Assembly (NCBI RefSeq): GCF_010994035.1
Contig: NZ_WIXN01000018.1
Coordinates: 29,508-93,507, forward strand
Direction of reading: 5' to 3'
Length of the DNA: 64,000 nucleotides
Source: Virgibacillus aidingensis
GTDB lineage: Bacteria; Bacillota; Bacilli; Bacillales; Amphibacillaceae
This document shows positions 9,405 to 18,647 of this stretch, piece after piece. The notes under the pieces are model-generated. The model ran no database searches and was not told where the DNA came from. It saw only the letters and a list, made by a program, of their open reading frames with translations. Both the position numbers and the translations under genes were made by a program. Positions within the stretch are counted from its first letter, which is position 1. Every line of letters starts with the position of its first letter.

Positions 9405-9420
9405 TTGGCATGATTCTTGC
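9405..9420 (+). promoter_or_regulatory. Sigma-54 (SigL) -24/-12 promoter of the ptb-bkd operon
   Basis: TTGGCATGATTCTTGC matches the consensus TTGGCAC-N5-TTGC in all but one base, with GG and GC spaced correctly. It lies 34 bases before the ptb start and directly downstream of the gene for a sigma-54 activator, as in B. subtilis. Confidence 0.88.
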
Positions 9421-9453
9421 AATATAAAATATGGAGGATGTTAGGAGGATAAG

Positions 9454-10362
9454 ATGAAAACATTAGCTGCCATTAAAGAAAAGGTAAAGCAGGAAAGACA
9501 CCGAGTTGCAGCTGTAGCAAATGCGGCGGAAAAACAAATTTTACAGGCAGTTAAAACGGCCATGGAGGAGGATTTATGCGGTTTTTTACTGTTTGGAAAT
9601 CAATATGAAATTACAGACTTGGCAAATAAGATTAATTTGGATATAACAAGCCCAAAGATTCGTATTGAGCATACGGAGTCAGTGGAGGAGAGTGCCATAG
9701 GTGCAGTAAAAGCCGTACACAGCAATCAGGCAGAAATTTTGATGAAAGGAAATCTGTCTACAAAAGAATTAATGAAACCTGTATTAAATCAGCAATACGG
9801 TTTGCGGACAGGAAAAGTCCTGTCACATGTAGCACTTTTTGAAATACCAAATCAACACAAGCTTTATTTTCTCACCGATGCCGCGATGAATATTTCACCA
9901 ACCATGGAGGAGAAAGCAGCGATCATTAAAAATGCGGTAAAAACAGCTCACAGCATCGGGATAGACGTTCCAAAAGTCGCTGTTATTGCTGCAGTGGAAT
10001 CGGTAAATACGAAGATGGAAGCCACTGTAGATGCAGCCGCTTTAACGCAAATGCAGAAAAGAGGGCAATTAAGCAGGTGTCTTGTAGATGGGCCGCTGGC
10101 TTTTGATATTGCCATCTCAAAGAAAGCGGCTGATCATAAAGGAATTCATTCCGATGTAGCCGGTTCTGCCGACATATTGCTGGTTCCTTCCATTGAAACC
10201 GGAAATGCTTTATACAAGTCTTTTGTCTATTTTGCAAGAGCAAAAGTAGCAGGAATAATCAGTGGAGCAAAAGCCCCAATTATTGTAACTTCCAGGGCCG
10301 ACGCCGCTGAAGATAAATTATACTCATTAACATTGGCGTTAATTTCCGCAAGAAAATATTAG
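9454..10362 (+). CDS. ptb: Phosphate butyryltransferase
   Basis: A 302-aa member of the phosphate acetyl/butyryltransferase family. It exchanges CoA for phosphate on butyryl-CoA or branched acyl-CoA, giving the acyl phosphate used by Buk. It carries the family segments ILMKGNLSTKELMKPVL and LSHVALFEIP. It is first in the operon, with a TAGGAGGATAAG site before ATG 9454. With Buk downstream, it allows substrate-level ATP formation from branched-chain acyl-CoAs. Confidence 0.93.
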   Translation: MKTLAAIKEKVKQERHRVAAVANAAEKQILQAVKTAMEEDLCGFLLFGNQYEITDLANKINLDITSPKIRIEHTESVEESAIGAVKAVHSNQAEILMKGNLSTKELMKPVLNQQYGLRTGKVLSHVALFEIPNQHKLYFLTDAAMNISPTMEEKAAIIKNAVKTAHSIGIDVPKVAVIAAVESVNTKMEATVDAAALTQMQKRGQLSRCLVDGPLAFDIAISKKAADHKGIHSDVAGSADILLVPSIETGNALYKSFVYFARAKVAGIISGAKAPIIVTSRADAAEDKLYSLTLALISARKY

Positions 10363-10377
10363 GAGGATGAATATACG

Positions 10378-11475
10378 ATGGAAATATTTACTTACATGGA
10401 AAAATACGATTATGAACAGCTTGTATTTTGTCAGGATGAAAATTCAGGTTTAAAAGCAATTATAGCCATTCATGATACAACGTTAGGGCCTGCGCTGGGC
10501 GGCACTAGAATGTGGACATATGACTCCGAAGAAGCGGCAATTGAAGACGCTTTAAGACTGGCAAAAGGAATGACATACAAAAATGCAGCTGCCGGCTTAA
10601 ATTTAGGCGGAGGGAAAACTGTGATTATCGGCGACCCAAGAAAAGATAAAAACCCTGAAATGTTTCGTGCTTTTGGCCGGTACATCCAAAGTTTAAACGG
10701 GCGCTATATTACAGCAGAAGATGTGGGAACAACAGAAGAGGATATGGACCTGATCCATATGGAAACAGACTTTGTCACCGGGATTTCAGCAGAATCACAA
10801 GGATCCTCAGGCAATCCGTCACCTGTTACTGGGTACGGAATTTATAAAGGAATGAAAGCCGCTGCAAAGGAAGTTTTCGGAAATGAGTCTTTAGAAGGTA
10901 AAACTATAGCCGTACAGGGTGTTGGTAATGTAGCTTATGCCCTATGTGAGCACCTCCATGAAGAAGGCGCAAACATAATTGTAACTGACATAAATAAAGA
11001 GGCGGTAAATAGGGCTGTGGAAGCCTTCCACGCTGAGGCCGTTGACCCGGATGATATTTATGATGTAGATTGTGACATTTATGCCCCTTGTGCATTGGGA
11101 GCAACAATCAATGACGAAACGATTCCCAAATTAAAAGCTAAAATTATTGCCGGTTCGGCAAATAATCAATTAAAAGAATCAAAACATGGGGATATTATCC
11201 ACGAAAAGGGAATTTTATATGTGCCTGATTATGTAATAAATGCCGGCGGGGTGATAAATGTTGCAGATGAGTTAAACGGTTATAATCAGGCAAGAGCAAT
11301 GAAAAAGGTGGAAACCATTTACGACAATTTAACGAAAGTATTTGAAATAGCAAGACGGGATCATATTCCTACACATGCAGCTGCTGACAGAATGGCAGAA
11401 GAAAGAATAACATCAATGAAAAAATCAAGAAACCAGTTTCTGTTGAACAATCATCATATTTTAAGCAGAAGGTAA
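10378..11475 (+). CDS. bcd: Leucine dehydrogenase
   Basis: A 365-aa enzyme of the Glu/Leu/Phe/Val dehydrogenase family, which deaminates Leu, Ile and Val to 2-oxo acids with NAD. The catalytic Lys is in GGGKTVI and the preceding [16 protein letters not shown] stretch; the NAD-binding fold is [20 protein letters not shown]. An AGGAGGATG site precedes ATG 10378. It supplies substrate to the Bkd complex encoded downstream. Confidence 0.95.
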   Translation: MEIFTYMEKYDYEQLVFCQDENSGLKAIIAIHDTTLGPALGGTRMWTYDSEEAAIEDALRLAKGMTYKNAAAGLNLGGGKTVIIGDPRKDKNPEMFRAFGRYIQSLNGRYITAEDVGTTEEDMDLIHMETDFVTGISAESQGSSGNPSPVTGYGIYKGMKAAAKEVFGNESLEGKTIAVQGVGNVAYALCEHLHEEGANIIVTDINKEAVNRAVEAFHAEAVDPDDIYDVDCDIYAPCALGATINDETIPKLKAKIIAGSANNQLKESKHGDIIHEKGILYVPDYVINAGGVINVADELNGYNQARAMKKVETIYDNLTKVFEIARRDHIPTHAAADRMAEERITSMKKSRNQFLLNNHHILSRR

Positions 11476-11504
11476 TGCCGCTTGATATAACGGAGGTCTG
11501 CACT

Positions 11505-12590
11505 TTGCAATCAAAATATCGAGTTCTTGTCATTAATCCCGGCTCTACATCGACGAAAATAGGTGTGTTTGATAATGACATTTGCATTTTCGAAAAATCA
11601 ATACGCCATAAACCGGAAGATTTAAAAGAGTTTATGTTTATTATCGATCAATATGATTACCGGAAAAACATTATTCTTGAGGAATTGGATTATGAAGGAA
11701 TTAATATTTCCAAATTACATGCGGTTTGTGGAAGGGGCGGCTTATTGCGGCCAATTGAAGGAGGGACCTATGAAGTAAACGAAGCCATGATTCATGACCT
11801 CCGGACTGGATATAACGGAGAACATGCATCCAACCTGGGCGGAATCATAGCACAGGAAATAGCGTCGGGTCTTAATATCCCTGCTTATATTGTAGACCCT
11901 GTCGTCGTTGATGAACTGGAGGAAGTGGCGCGTTTTTCAGGCGTACCGGACATACCCAGAAAAAGCATTTTTCATGCTTTAAATCAAAAAGCCGTAGCCA
12001 GAAGGGCAGCATATGATTTACATAGAAGCTATGACGAAATCAGTTTGATTGTAACGCATATGGGCGGCGGTATAACAGTGGGCGGCCATAAGCACGGCAA
12101 AGTCATCGATGTGAATAATGGACTGCATGGTGACGGTCCTTTTTCCCCGGAAAGGGCAGGGACGGTGCCTGCCGGAGATTTGGTTTCACTATGTTTTTCG
12201 GGACAATATTACCGTGATGAAATTATGAAAAAGCTGGTTGGGCAAGGCGGCTTAATGGCATATTTGCAGACGAATGATGCCTTGGAGGTAGAAAAGCGCA
12301 TTTCCTCCGGTGACCAAAGTGCAAAACAGGTTTACGAAGCAATGGCCTATCAAATTGCCAAGGAAATCGGTTCCATGAGTGCGGTGCTTCAAGGGAAGGT
12401 AGATGCCATAGTATTAACCGGGGGGCTTGCATATGGAAAGAAATTTGTGGAAATGATTACAGAACGGGTCAACTGGATTGCAGATACGGTCGTTTACCCG
12501 GGGGAAAATGAATTGCAGGCTTTAAATGAAGGGGTATTACGTGTATTAAGACAGGAAGAAAAACCTAAAGTATATCCAAACAACATTTAG
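11505..12590 (+). CDS. buk: Butyrate kinase
   Basis: A 361-aa ASKHA-fold acyl kinase: [16 protein letters not shown] near the N-terminus is the phosphate-binding motif, and [24 protein letters not shown] and [10 protein letters not shown] follow. It converts butyryl or branched acyl phosphate plus ADP to acid and ATP. TTG at 11505 is preferred, because GGAGGT (11492-11497) lies 7 bases upstream; the ATG at 11475 overlaps the bcd stop and has no site. It is the third gene of the bkd operon. Confidence 0.94.
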   Translation: MQSKYRVLVINPGSTSTKIGVFDNDICIFEKSIRHKPEDLKEFMFIIDQYDYRKNIILEELDYEGINISKLHAVCGRGGLLRPIEGGTYEVNEAMIHDLRTGYNGEHASNLGGIIAQEIASGLNIPAYIVDPVVVDELEEVARFSGVPDIPRKSIFHALNQKAVARRAAYDLHRSYDEISLIVTHMGGGITVGGHKHGKVIDVNNGLHGDGPFSPERAGTVPAGDLVSLCFSGQYYRDEIMKKLVGQGGLMAYLQTNDALEVEKRISSGDQSAKQVYEAMAYQIAKEIGSMSAVLQGKVDAIVLTGGLAYGKKFVEMITERVNWIADTVVYPGENELQALNEGVLRVLRQEEKPKVYPNNI

Positions 12591-12603
12591 GGAGTGAAAC
12601 AGT

Positions 12604-14025
12604 ATGGCAGAAGATTACGATCTCGTGATACTTGGAGGTGGCACCGGCGGCTATGTAGCTGCAATTCGTGCATCGCAGTTGGGAATGAAGGTTGCCATTG
12701 TGGAGAAAGGAGAGCTTGGCGGCACATGCCTTCACAGGGGATGCATTCCGTCAAAGGCATTGCTCCGCAGTGCTGAAGTATTCAGACAGACAAAAGAAGC
12801 AGAGCAATTTGGTATAGTTACAAAGGAACCTGCTATTAATTTTTCAAAAGTCCAGGAGAGAAAAGAAAATATTATCCAAAAACTGCATCAAGGTGTCCAA
12901 GGATTAATGAAAAAAGGTAAAATAAAAGTTTATCATGGGTTTGGCCGAATACTGGGCCCGAGTATTTTTTCTCCAATGCCCGGAACCATTTCTGTCGAGT
13001 ATGAGAACGGAGAGGAAAACACGATGATTGTTCCAAACAATGTACTCATCGCCACCGGATCTAAACCAAAATCATTGCCAGGATTGGAAATGGACGGGGA
13101 TTTTGTAATGAGTTCCGATGATGCGCTCCAAATGGAATCCCTGCCTAAGTCGATATTAATTGTTGGCGGCGGTGTAATTGGCATAGAATGGGCTTCCATG
13201 CTTGCAGACTTTGGTGTAGCAGTTACTGTCATTGAATATGGCAGCCGAATATTGCCGACAGAAGATGATGCCATTTCAATAGAGTCTGAAAAACTATTGA
13301 AAAAGAGAGGCATCAAATTTGTAAAAAATGCGAAAACACTCCCGGAAACACTTTCCATTGTGGATGGGGTTTCTGTAGATGCTGAAGTAAATGGAAAGAC
13401 GGAAAGTTTTCACGCTGAAAAAATGCTTATTTCCGTTGGCAGAGAGGCCAATACAACAAACATTGGCCTGGAAAACACCGATATTGCCGTTGAAAATGGG
13501 GTTATAAAGACAAATGAATTTTACCAGACTAAAGAATCCCATATATACGCCATTGGAGATGTTATAGGCGGAATGCAGCTGGCACATGTGGCGTCACACG
13601 AGGGAATCACTGCAGTAGAACATATGGCCAACCAAAATCCGTATCCTATTGACTATAATAATGTTCCTTCCTGTATTTACTCTTCCCCGGAAGTTGCCAG
13701 CGTAGGGATGACAGAAAAACAGGCGGAAGAAAAAGGATTTGATATTAAAACAGGAAAATTCCCATTTCAGGCTATCGGTAAGGCACTTGTTCACGGTGAA
13801 TCTGACGGATTTGTGAAAATCATTTCAGATAAAGTGACAGAAGATATTATAGGGGTTCATATGATTGGCCCTCATGTAACGGACATGATTTCAGAAGCAG
13901 GGCTTGCAAAAGTGCTTGATGCTACTCCTTGGGAAATAGCTCAATCAATGCACCCGCACCCGACATTATCTGAAGTGATGGGAGAGGCCGCACTTGCAGT
14001 GGAGGGAAATCAAATTCATGGATAA
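12604..14025 (+). CDS. lpdV: Branched-chain dihydrolipoyl dehydrogenase (E3)
   Basis: A 473-aa flavoprotein disulfide reductase. FAD-binding GGGTGGYVAA (residues 11-20), the redox pair Cys42/Cys47 in GGTCLHRGCIPSK, the NAD-binding GGGVIGIEWASML, and the C-terminal base motif HPHPTLSE are all present. It reoxidises the lipoyl groups of BkdB. It starts 13 bases after buk behind a GGGAGTG site. Confidence 0.95.
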   Translation: MAEDYDLVILGGGTGGYVAAIRASQLGMKVAIVEKGELGGTCLHRGCIPSKALLRSAEVFRQTKEAEQFGIVTKEPAINFSKVQERKENIIQKLHQGVQGLMKKGKIKVYHGFGRILGPSIFSPMPGTISVEYENGEENTMIVPNNVLIATGSKPKSLPGLEMDGDFVMSSDDALQMESLPKSILIVGGGVIGIEWASMLADFGVAVTVIEYGSRILPTEDDAISIESEKLLKKRGIKFVKNAKTLPETLSIVDGVSVDAEVNGKTESFHAEKMLISVGREANTTNIGLENTDIAVENGVIKTNEFYQTKESHIYAIGDVIGGMQLAHVASHEGITAVEHMANQNPYPIDYNNVPSCIYSSPEVASVGMTEKQAEEKGFDIKTGKFPFQAIGKALVHGESDGFVKIISDKVTEDIIGVHMIGPHVTDMISEAGLAKVLDATPWEIAQSMHPHPTLSEVMGEAALAVEGNQIHG

Positions 14026-14236
14026 AAATAAATCCAGAAGCACCTGGTTACCGATGTGCTGACTAAGCCTCGAACCATCTGGTATGGTTTTTCTGCCATG
14101 AAAAATCCGGGATAAAGACAAATGCTCGTCACAGCGTAAAAATTGCTATTGCTGGGAGATGAACCGGAAAGAATGAAATTTTGCATATCAGCTATTAATT
14201 TTATAATTTCTTAAGTTACAAAAGGAGGGGACAAAC
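14026..14236 (+). other. 211-bp gap inside the bkd operon
   Basis: The spacing between lpdV and bkdAA is far larger than elsewhere in this operon (about 13-30 bases). It holds a small hairpin AACCAT-CTGGT-ATGGTT followed by a short T run (14073-14091) and AT-rich sequence before the AAAGGAGGGG site of bkdAA. No ORF with a site is visible. It could separate two expression units or attenuate transcription. Confidence 0.5.
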
Positions 14237-15229
14237 ATGTCAAAAAATCGTCATAAAGCATTAAACTTAACAGATGATAAAGTACTTGAAATGTATAAAA
14301 CCATGCTATTGGCCCGAAAGCTTGATGAAAGAATGTGGCTTTTAAACCGTGCGGGGAAAATACCGTTTGTTATTTCCTGTCAGGGGCAGGAAGCAGCACA
14401 GGTAGGGGCCTCCTTTGCACTGGACAGGGAAAAGGATTATGCAGCTCCGTATTATCGGGACATGGGGGTTGTACTGGCATTTGGCATGACTGCAAAAGAA
14501 TTAATGTTATCCGGTTTTGCTAAAGCAGAAGACCCCAACTCCGGAGGAAGGCAGATGCCGGGGCATTTCGGACAGAAAAAGAACAGAATTTTAACAGGAT
14601 CTTCACCCGTAACTACACAACTGCCTCACGCAGTTGGTGTAGCGCTTGCAGCAAAAATGGAGAAAGAAAGTTTTGTATCTTTTGTGACATTGGGAGAGGG
14701 TTCTTCCAATCAGGGAGATTTCCATGAGGGACTGAATTTTGCCGGTGTACATAAATTACCGGTTATCACCATGGTCGAAAATAATAAATATGCCATATCC
14801 GTTCCTATTGAAAAACAACTTGCGAGCGAGACGGTGGCTGAACGCGGACAGAGCTATGGAATGCCGGGTGTTACTGTAGATGGAAATGATCCGTTAGCAG
14901 TATACGAAGCAGTAAAGACAGCAAGGGAACGAGCGGTAAATGGAGAAGGACCTTCGTTAATAGAAGCGATAACGTATCGTTTGACTGCACATTCAAGTGA
15001 CGATGATGACCGGTTATACCGGGAAAGTAATGAAGTGGAAGAAGCAAGGAAAAACGATTCAATTATCACATTTGCAGCCTATTTGAAAGATAACGGAATA
15101 CTTACGGATGAATCGGAAAAGGAGTTGAATGATGACATCGCCAATTTGGTGAATGAAGCTACCGATTATGCGGAAAATGCGCCATATGCTGAACCTGAGG
15201 ATGCGTTAAAATTTGTTTACGAGGAGTAA
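14237..15229 (+). CDS. bkdAA: Branched-chain 2-oxoacid dehydrogenase E1 alpha
   Basis: A 330-aa thiamine-diphosphate E1 alpha subunit. The ThDP-binding motif is LGEGSSNQGDFHEGLNFAGVH to ENNKYA, with GEG where many relatives have GDG. The phosphorylation-loop region YRLTAHSSDDD resembles other E1 alpha subunits. It decarboxylates the 2-oxo acids from Val, Leu and Ile together with BkdAB. An AAAGGAGGGGAC site precedes ATG 14237. Confidence 0.95.
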   Translation: MSKNRHKALNLTDDKVLEMYKTMLLARKLDERMWLLNRAGKIPFVISCQGQEAAQVGASFALDREKDYAAPYYRDMGVVLAFGMTAKELMLSGFAKAEDPNSGGRQMPGHFGQKKNRILTGSSPVTTQLPHAVGVALAAKMEKESFVSFVTLGEGSSNQGDFHEGLNFAGVHKLPVITMVENNKYAISVPIEKQLASETVAERGQSYGMPGVTVDGNDPLAVYEAVKTARERAVNGEGPSLIEAITYRLTAHSSDDDDRLYRESNEVEEARKNDSIITFAAYLKDNGILTDESEKELNDDIANLVNEATDYAENAPYAEPEDALKFVYEE

Positions 15230-15244
15230 TGAGGGGGATAAACA

Positions 15245-16228
15245 ATGCCAGTAATGTCATATATACAAGCTGTAACAACTGCATTAAAAGAAGAAATGGT
15301 GCGGGATGAAAAAGTTTTTATTTTGGGTGAAGATGTAGGGAAAAAAGGCGGTGTTTTTCGCGCCACTGATGGATTATTTGAAGAGTTTGGCGAATACCGG
15401 GTGCTGGATACGCCGCTCGCTGAATCCGCTATTGCAGGGGTTGGGATAGGTGCTGCCATGTACGGGATGCGCCCGGTAGCTGAAATGCAGTTTGCCGATT
15501 TTATTATGCCTGCAGTCAATCAGATTATATCCGAAGCTGCAAAAATTCGCTACCGCTCAAATAATGACTGGAATGCACCAATTACCATTCGGGCTCCATA
15601 TGGGGGCGGCGTTCATGGTGCACTATATCATTCCCAGTCTGTGGAAGCTGTTTTTGCCAATCAGCCCGGACTGAAAATTGTCATGCCTTCCACACCATAT
15701 GATGCCAAAGGTTTATTGAAAGCTTCCATTCGTGATAATGACCCGGTGCTGTTCTTCGAGCATAAACGGGCATACCGTCTGCTGAAAGGGGAAGTGCCTG
15801 AAGATGACTATGTACTCCCGATTGGAAAGGCTGATGTAAAGCGGGAAGGATCGGATATAACAATCATTACTTATGGTTTATGTGTTCATTTCGCACTTCA
15901 GGCTGCCGAAAAATTGGCTGAGGAAGGAATAGATGCACACATTTTGGATTTAAGAACGGTTTATCCCCTTGATCAGGAAGCGATCATTGAGGCTGCGAAA
16001 AAGACAGGAAAAGTGTTGTTAATTACGGAAGATAACAAAGAAGGAAGTATTATTGGTGAAGTAGCAGCCATCATTGCAGAAAATTGCCTGTTTGATCTGG
16101 ACGCACCTGTTCAGCGTCTCGCCGGCCCAGACGTACCAGCCATGCCATATGCCCCGACAATGGAAAAATATTTTATGGTGAATCCGGACAAGGTGGAAAA
16201 AGCGATGCGGGAGCTTGCGGAATTCTAA
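15245..16228 (+). CDS. bkdAB: Branched-chain 2-oxoacid dehydrogenase E1 beta
   Basis: A 327-aa transketolase-like E1 beta subunit, with FILGEDVGKKGGVFRAT near the start, YGGGVHGALYHSQSVEA, and the C-terminal transketolase domain (from about 200). It forms the alpha2beta2 E1 with BkdAA. It begins 15 bases after bkdAA behind GAGGGGG; a second in-frame ATG at 15254 is less well spaced. Confidence 0.95.
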   Translation: MPVMSYIQAVTTALKEEMVRDEKVFILGEDVGKKGGVFRATDGLFEEFGEYRVLDTPLAESAIAGVGIGAAMYGMRPVAEMQFADFIMPAVNQIISEAAKIRYRSNNDWNAPITIRAPYGGGVHGALYHSQSVEAVFANQPGLKIVMPSTPYDAKGLLKASIRDNDPVLFFEHKRAYRLLKGEVPEDDYVLPIGKADVKREGSDITIITYGLCVHFALQAAEKLAEEGIDAHILDLRTVYPLDQEAIIEAAKKTGKVLLITEDNKEGSIIGEVAAIIAENCLFDLDAPVQRLAGPDVPAMPYAPTMEKYFMVNPDKVEKAMRELAEF

Positions 16229-16249
16229 ATGAAGGAAGGTGTTTAAAAT

Positions 16250-17542
16250 ATGGCCAAAGAAAAGATAAACATGCCCCAATTAGGTGAAAGTGTAACAGAG
16301 GGAACAATTAGTTCCTGGCTTGTAAGTGAAGGGGATAAAGTGAACAAATATGACCCTATAGCTGAGGTAATGACAGATAAAGTAAATGCGGAAGTTCCCT
16401 CCTCATTTACCGGCACGATTAATGAACTTGTAGCACAGGAAGGAGATACGATTGCTGTAGGCGACTTAATGTGCTACATAGATACAGAAGGAGATTCAAG
16501 CGGTTCGGCCTCTGTAAATGAAAAAAGTTCTGCAGAATCAGACGGAAAACCATCTGCACCTGAAGATAAAAAGACTGTTCAGCAGGTAAATAAAGACCAA
16601 TCAATGAAAAAACGGTACTCTCCGGCTGTGTTAAGAATGGCGCAGGAAAATGATATTGACCTTGAGCAGGTGAATGGCACCGGCCGTGGAGGCAGAATTA
16701 CAAGGAAAGATATTGAAAAAATAATAGAAACCGGAAAAATTCCAAAAGCAGAGGAGCCGAAAACCGCGCCGGCAGCTGGACCGAAGGCTGCAAACGAATC
16801 AACTCAGACACCTTCTACAGCACCAAAACAGAAGGCGCAAAACGGCGATGTGGAAATACCGGTAACTGGTGTACGGAAAATGATAGCCCAAAATATGGTG
16901 CGATCCAAACAGGAAATTCCGCATGCCTGGATGACAGTGGAAGTGGATGTAACAGATCTTGTCACTTATAGAAATGCCATCAAAAATGACTTCAAGCAGA
17001 AAGAGGGATATGGTTTAACTTTCTTCGCCTTCTTTGTAAAAGCAGTAGCACAGGCACTGAAAGAGTATCCGGAGCTAAACAGCACATGGGCGGAAGATAA
17101 AATTATACAAAGGAAAGATATTAACCTGTCCATTGCAGTAGCAAAGGATAATGAATTATTTGTACCAGTCATCAAACATGCTGATGAAAAAAGCATTAAA
17201 GGAATTGCCCGCGATATTAATGATCTGGCAGCAAAAGCAAGAACAGGGAAATTGACTGCAGATGATATGCAAGGCGGTACATTTACTGTAAACAATACAG
17301 GTTCATTTGGATCCGTACAATCCATGGGGGTAATCAACCATCCGCAGGCGGCAATTTTACAGGTGGAATCTATTGTAAAACGGCCTGTTATATTGAATGA
17401 TATGTTTGCAGCAAGGGATATGGTGAATTTATGTTTATCACTTGATCACCGTATTTTGGACGGTCTTGTTTGCGGCCAATTTTTAAGAAGGCTAAAAGAA
17501 ATTCTTGAAAATATGAATAAGGATAATACGAATATCTATTAA
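16250..17542 (+). CDS. bkdB: Branched-chain 2-oxoacid dehydrogenase E2 (lipoyl acyltransferase)
   Basis: A 430-aa E2 core. A lipoyl domain (1-80; lipoyl Lys44 in MTDKVNAEV) is followed by a linker rich in Ala, Pro and Lys, a peripheral-subunit-binding domain (about 120-160; SPAVLRMAQENDID) and the catalytic acyltransferase domain with the active site SLDHRILDG. It transfers the branched acyl group to CoA. Last gene of the bkd operon; no strong terminator is seen after it. Confidence 0.96.
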   Translation: MAKEKINMPQLGESVTEGTISSWLVSEGDKVNKYDPIAEVMTDKVNAEVPSSFTGTINELVAQEGDTIAVGDLMCYIDTEGDSSGSASVNEKSSAESDGKPSAPEDKKTVQQVNKDQSMKKRYSPAVLRMAQENDIDLEQVNGTGRGGRITRKDIEKIIETGKIPKAEEPKTAPAAGPKAANESTQTPSTAPKQKAQNGDVEIPVTGVRKMIAQNMVRSKQEIPHAWMTVEVDVTDLVTYRNAIKNDFKQKEGYGLTFFAFFVKAVAQALKEYPELNSTWAEDKIIQRKDINLSIAVAKDNELFVPVIKHADEKSIKGIARDINDLAAKARTGKLTADDMQGGTFTVNNTGSFGSVQSMGVINHPQAAILQVESIVKRPVILNDMFAARDMVNLCLSLDHRILDGLVCGQFLRRLKEILENMNKDNTNIY

Positions 17543-17687
17543 AATGCCGCGGCGGCTAAAATAGTTAACTTGTGTATTCCAGCAGTCTAAAAAGAAATTC
17601 ATGTCAATAAATTGAAAAATGCAATAAGAATTGATATGCTTGTTGAGAGTTTAACTATACTTAAGTCTATAAGGGGATGAAATATAC

Positions 17688-18119
17688 ATGGATTTCAACT
17701 TATTCATGAAAGACGTAGTTGATGCAGCCCGTAAGGATATTACAGAAGCAGGTTATCAGGAGCTTACAACACCGGAGGAAGTGGATGAAGTCTTAACTCA
17801 AGATGGAACGACACTGGTAATGGTTAACTCCACTTGCGGCTGTGCCGGTGGCATTGCCCGCCCTGCCGCGGCCAATGCTATCCATTATGATAAAAGACCG
17901 GATCATTTAGTAACAGTATTTGCAGGGCAGGATCGTGAAGCCACAGAAAAAGCACGTGAATATTTCGAAGGGTATCCTCCTTCTTCACCATCATTTGCCT
18001 TTATGAAAGACGGAAAAATTGTAACCATGCTGGAACGCCATGATATTGAAGGATTTAGTGCCATGGATGTAATGGATAAACTTCAGCAGGTCTTTGAAGA
18101 ACATTGTGAAGAAGTTTAA
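17688..18119 (+). CDS. brxB: Bacilliredoxin (BrxB/YqiW type)
   Basis: A 143-aa thioredoxin-like protein with the CGC active site (Cys50-Gly-Cys52) in [14 protein letters not shown]. Bacilliredoxins remove bacillithiol from S-bacillithiolated proteins. YqiW lies next to the bkd operon in B. subtilis, which favours BrxB over the paralogue BrxA/YphP. It is separated from bkdB by 145 bases and has its own terminator. Confidence 0.9.
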   Translation: MDFNLFMKDVVDAARKDITEAGYQELTTPEEVDEVLTQDGTTLVMVNSTCGCAGGIARPAAANAIHYDKRPDHLVTVFAGQDREATEKAREYFEGYPPSSPSFAFMKDGKIVTMLERHDIEGFSAMDVMDKLQQVFEEHCEEV

Positions 18120-18127
18120 AATACTTT

Positions 18128-18163
18128 GAGGCTGGCTCTATAATATAGGTCAGCCTCCTTTTC
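18128..18163 (+). terminator. Terminator of brxB
   Basis: GAGGCTG (18128-18134) pairs with CAGCCTC (18151-18157), followed by CTTTT. Confidence 0.75.
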
Positions 18164-18369
18164 GTCAATACACGTACACATATATTACATAAAAAATAGA
18201 ATTAAATGGAGATGGATCAGTAAAACAGTAGATATGAAGGCCGGAATATATCAAAATTAATACAGATTTTTCAAGACACAGCCAATAAAACATATTATAC
18301 TGGTAATAAATTAAGGTTTTTGCCGTTTAGACCTGCGCAGTACATTGTTTCATTAGTATAGAAAATATA
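18164..18369. other. AT-rich intergenic spacer
   Basis: About 200 bases between the brxB terminator and the Prli42-type terminator. I see no ORF with a ribosome-binding site, no RNA gene and no clear repeat. Confidence 0.5.
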
Positions 18370-18394
18370 AAAGACTGGCAATGATCCAGTCTTT
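18370..18394 (-). terminator. Terminator of the Prli42-type gene
   Basis: On the minus strand AAAGACTGG and CCAGTCTTT form a 9-bp stem followed by a T-rich tract, just past the stop codon of the small gene. Confidence 0.75.
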
Positions 18395-18408
18395 GTTGCT
18401 TGCCTTTA

Positions 18409-18522
18409 CTATATGAACATGGCCAAACCGGCAGTCAGGGATGATAGTAACATTGCAATAATCATAATATAAATAATTATTCTCGTTCTTCGTTCGCGTT
18501 TTGATTTTTTGCGTGTTGCCAC
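18409..18522 (-). CDS. Prli42-type small membrane protein
   Basis: A 37-aa product from a GTG at 18522, preceded by AAAGGAGGA at good spacing. A basic N-terminus (ATRKKSKRERRTR) is followed by one hydrophobic helix rich in Ile, Met and Leu and ending SSLTAGLAMFI. This architecture matches Prli42, the Listeria membrane anchor of the stressosome, which is annotated widely in Bacillaceae. The family call rests on the basic-plus-TM layout and the S-x-L-x-A/G-G ending. It has its own terminator. Confidence 0.7.
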   Translation of the reverse strand: MATRKKSKRERRTRIIIYIMIIAMLLSSLTAGLAMFI

Positions 18523-18647
18523 AATTAGTCCTCCTTTAATACAGCTTACTACTTGTATTTTAGCGTGAAAATGATAGATGAACAAGTGGTAATAGAGAAA
18601 TAGGATAAATTTATGCAAATAAATAAACATATGGGGGTAGCAGATAA

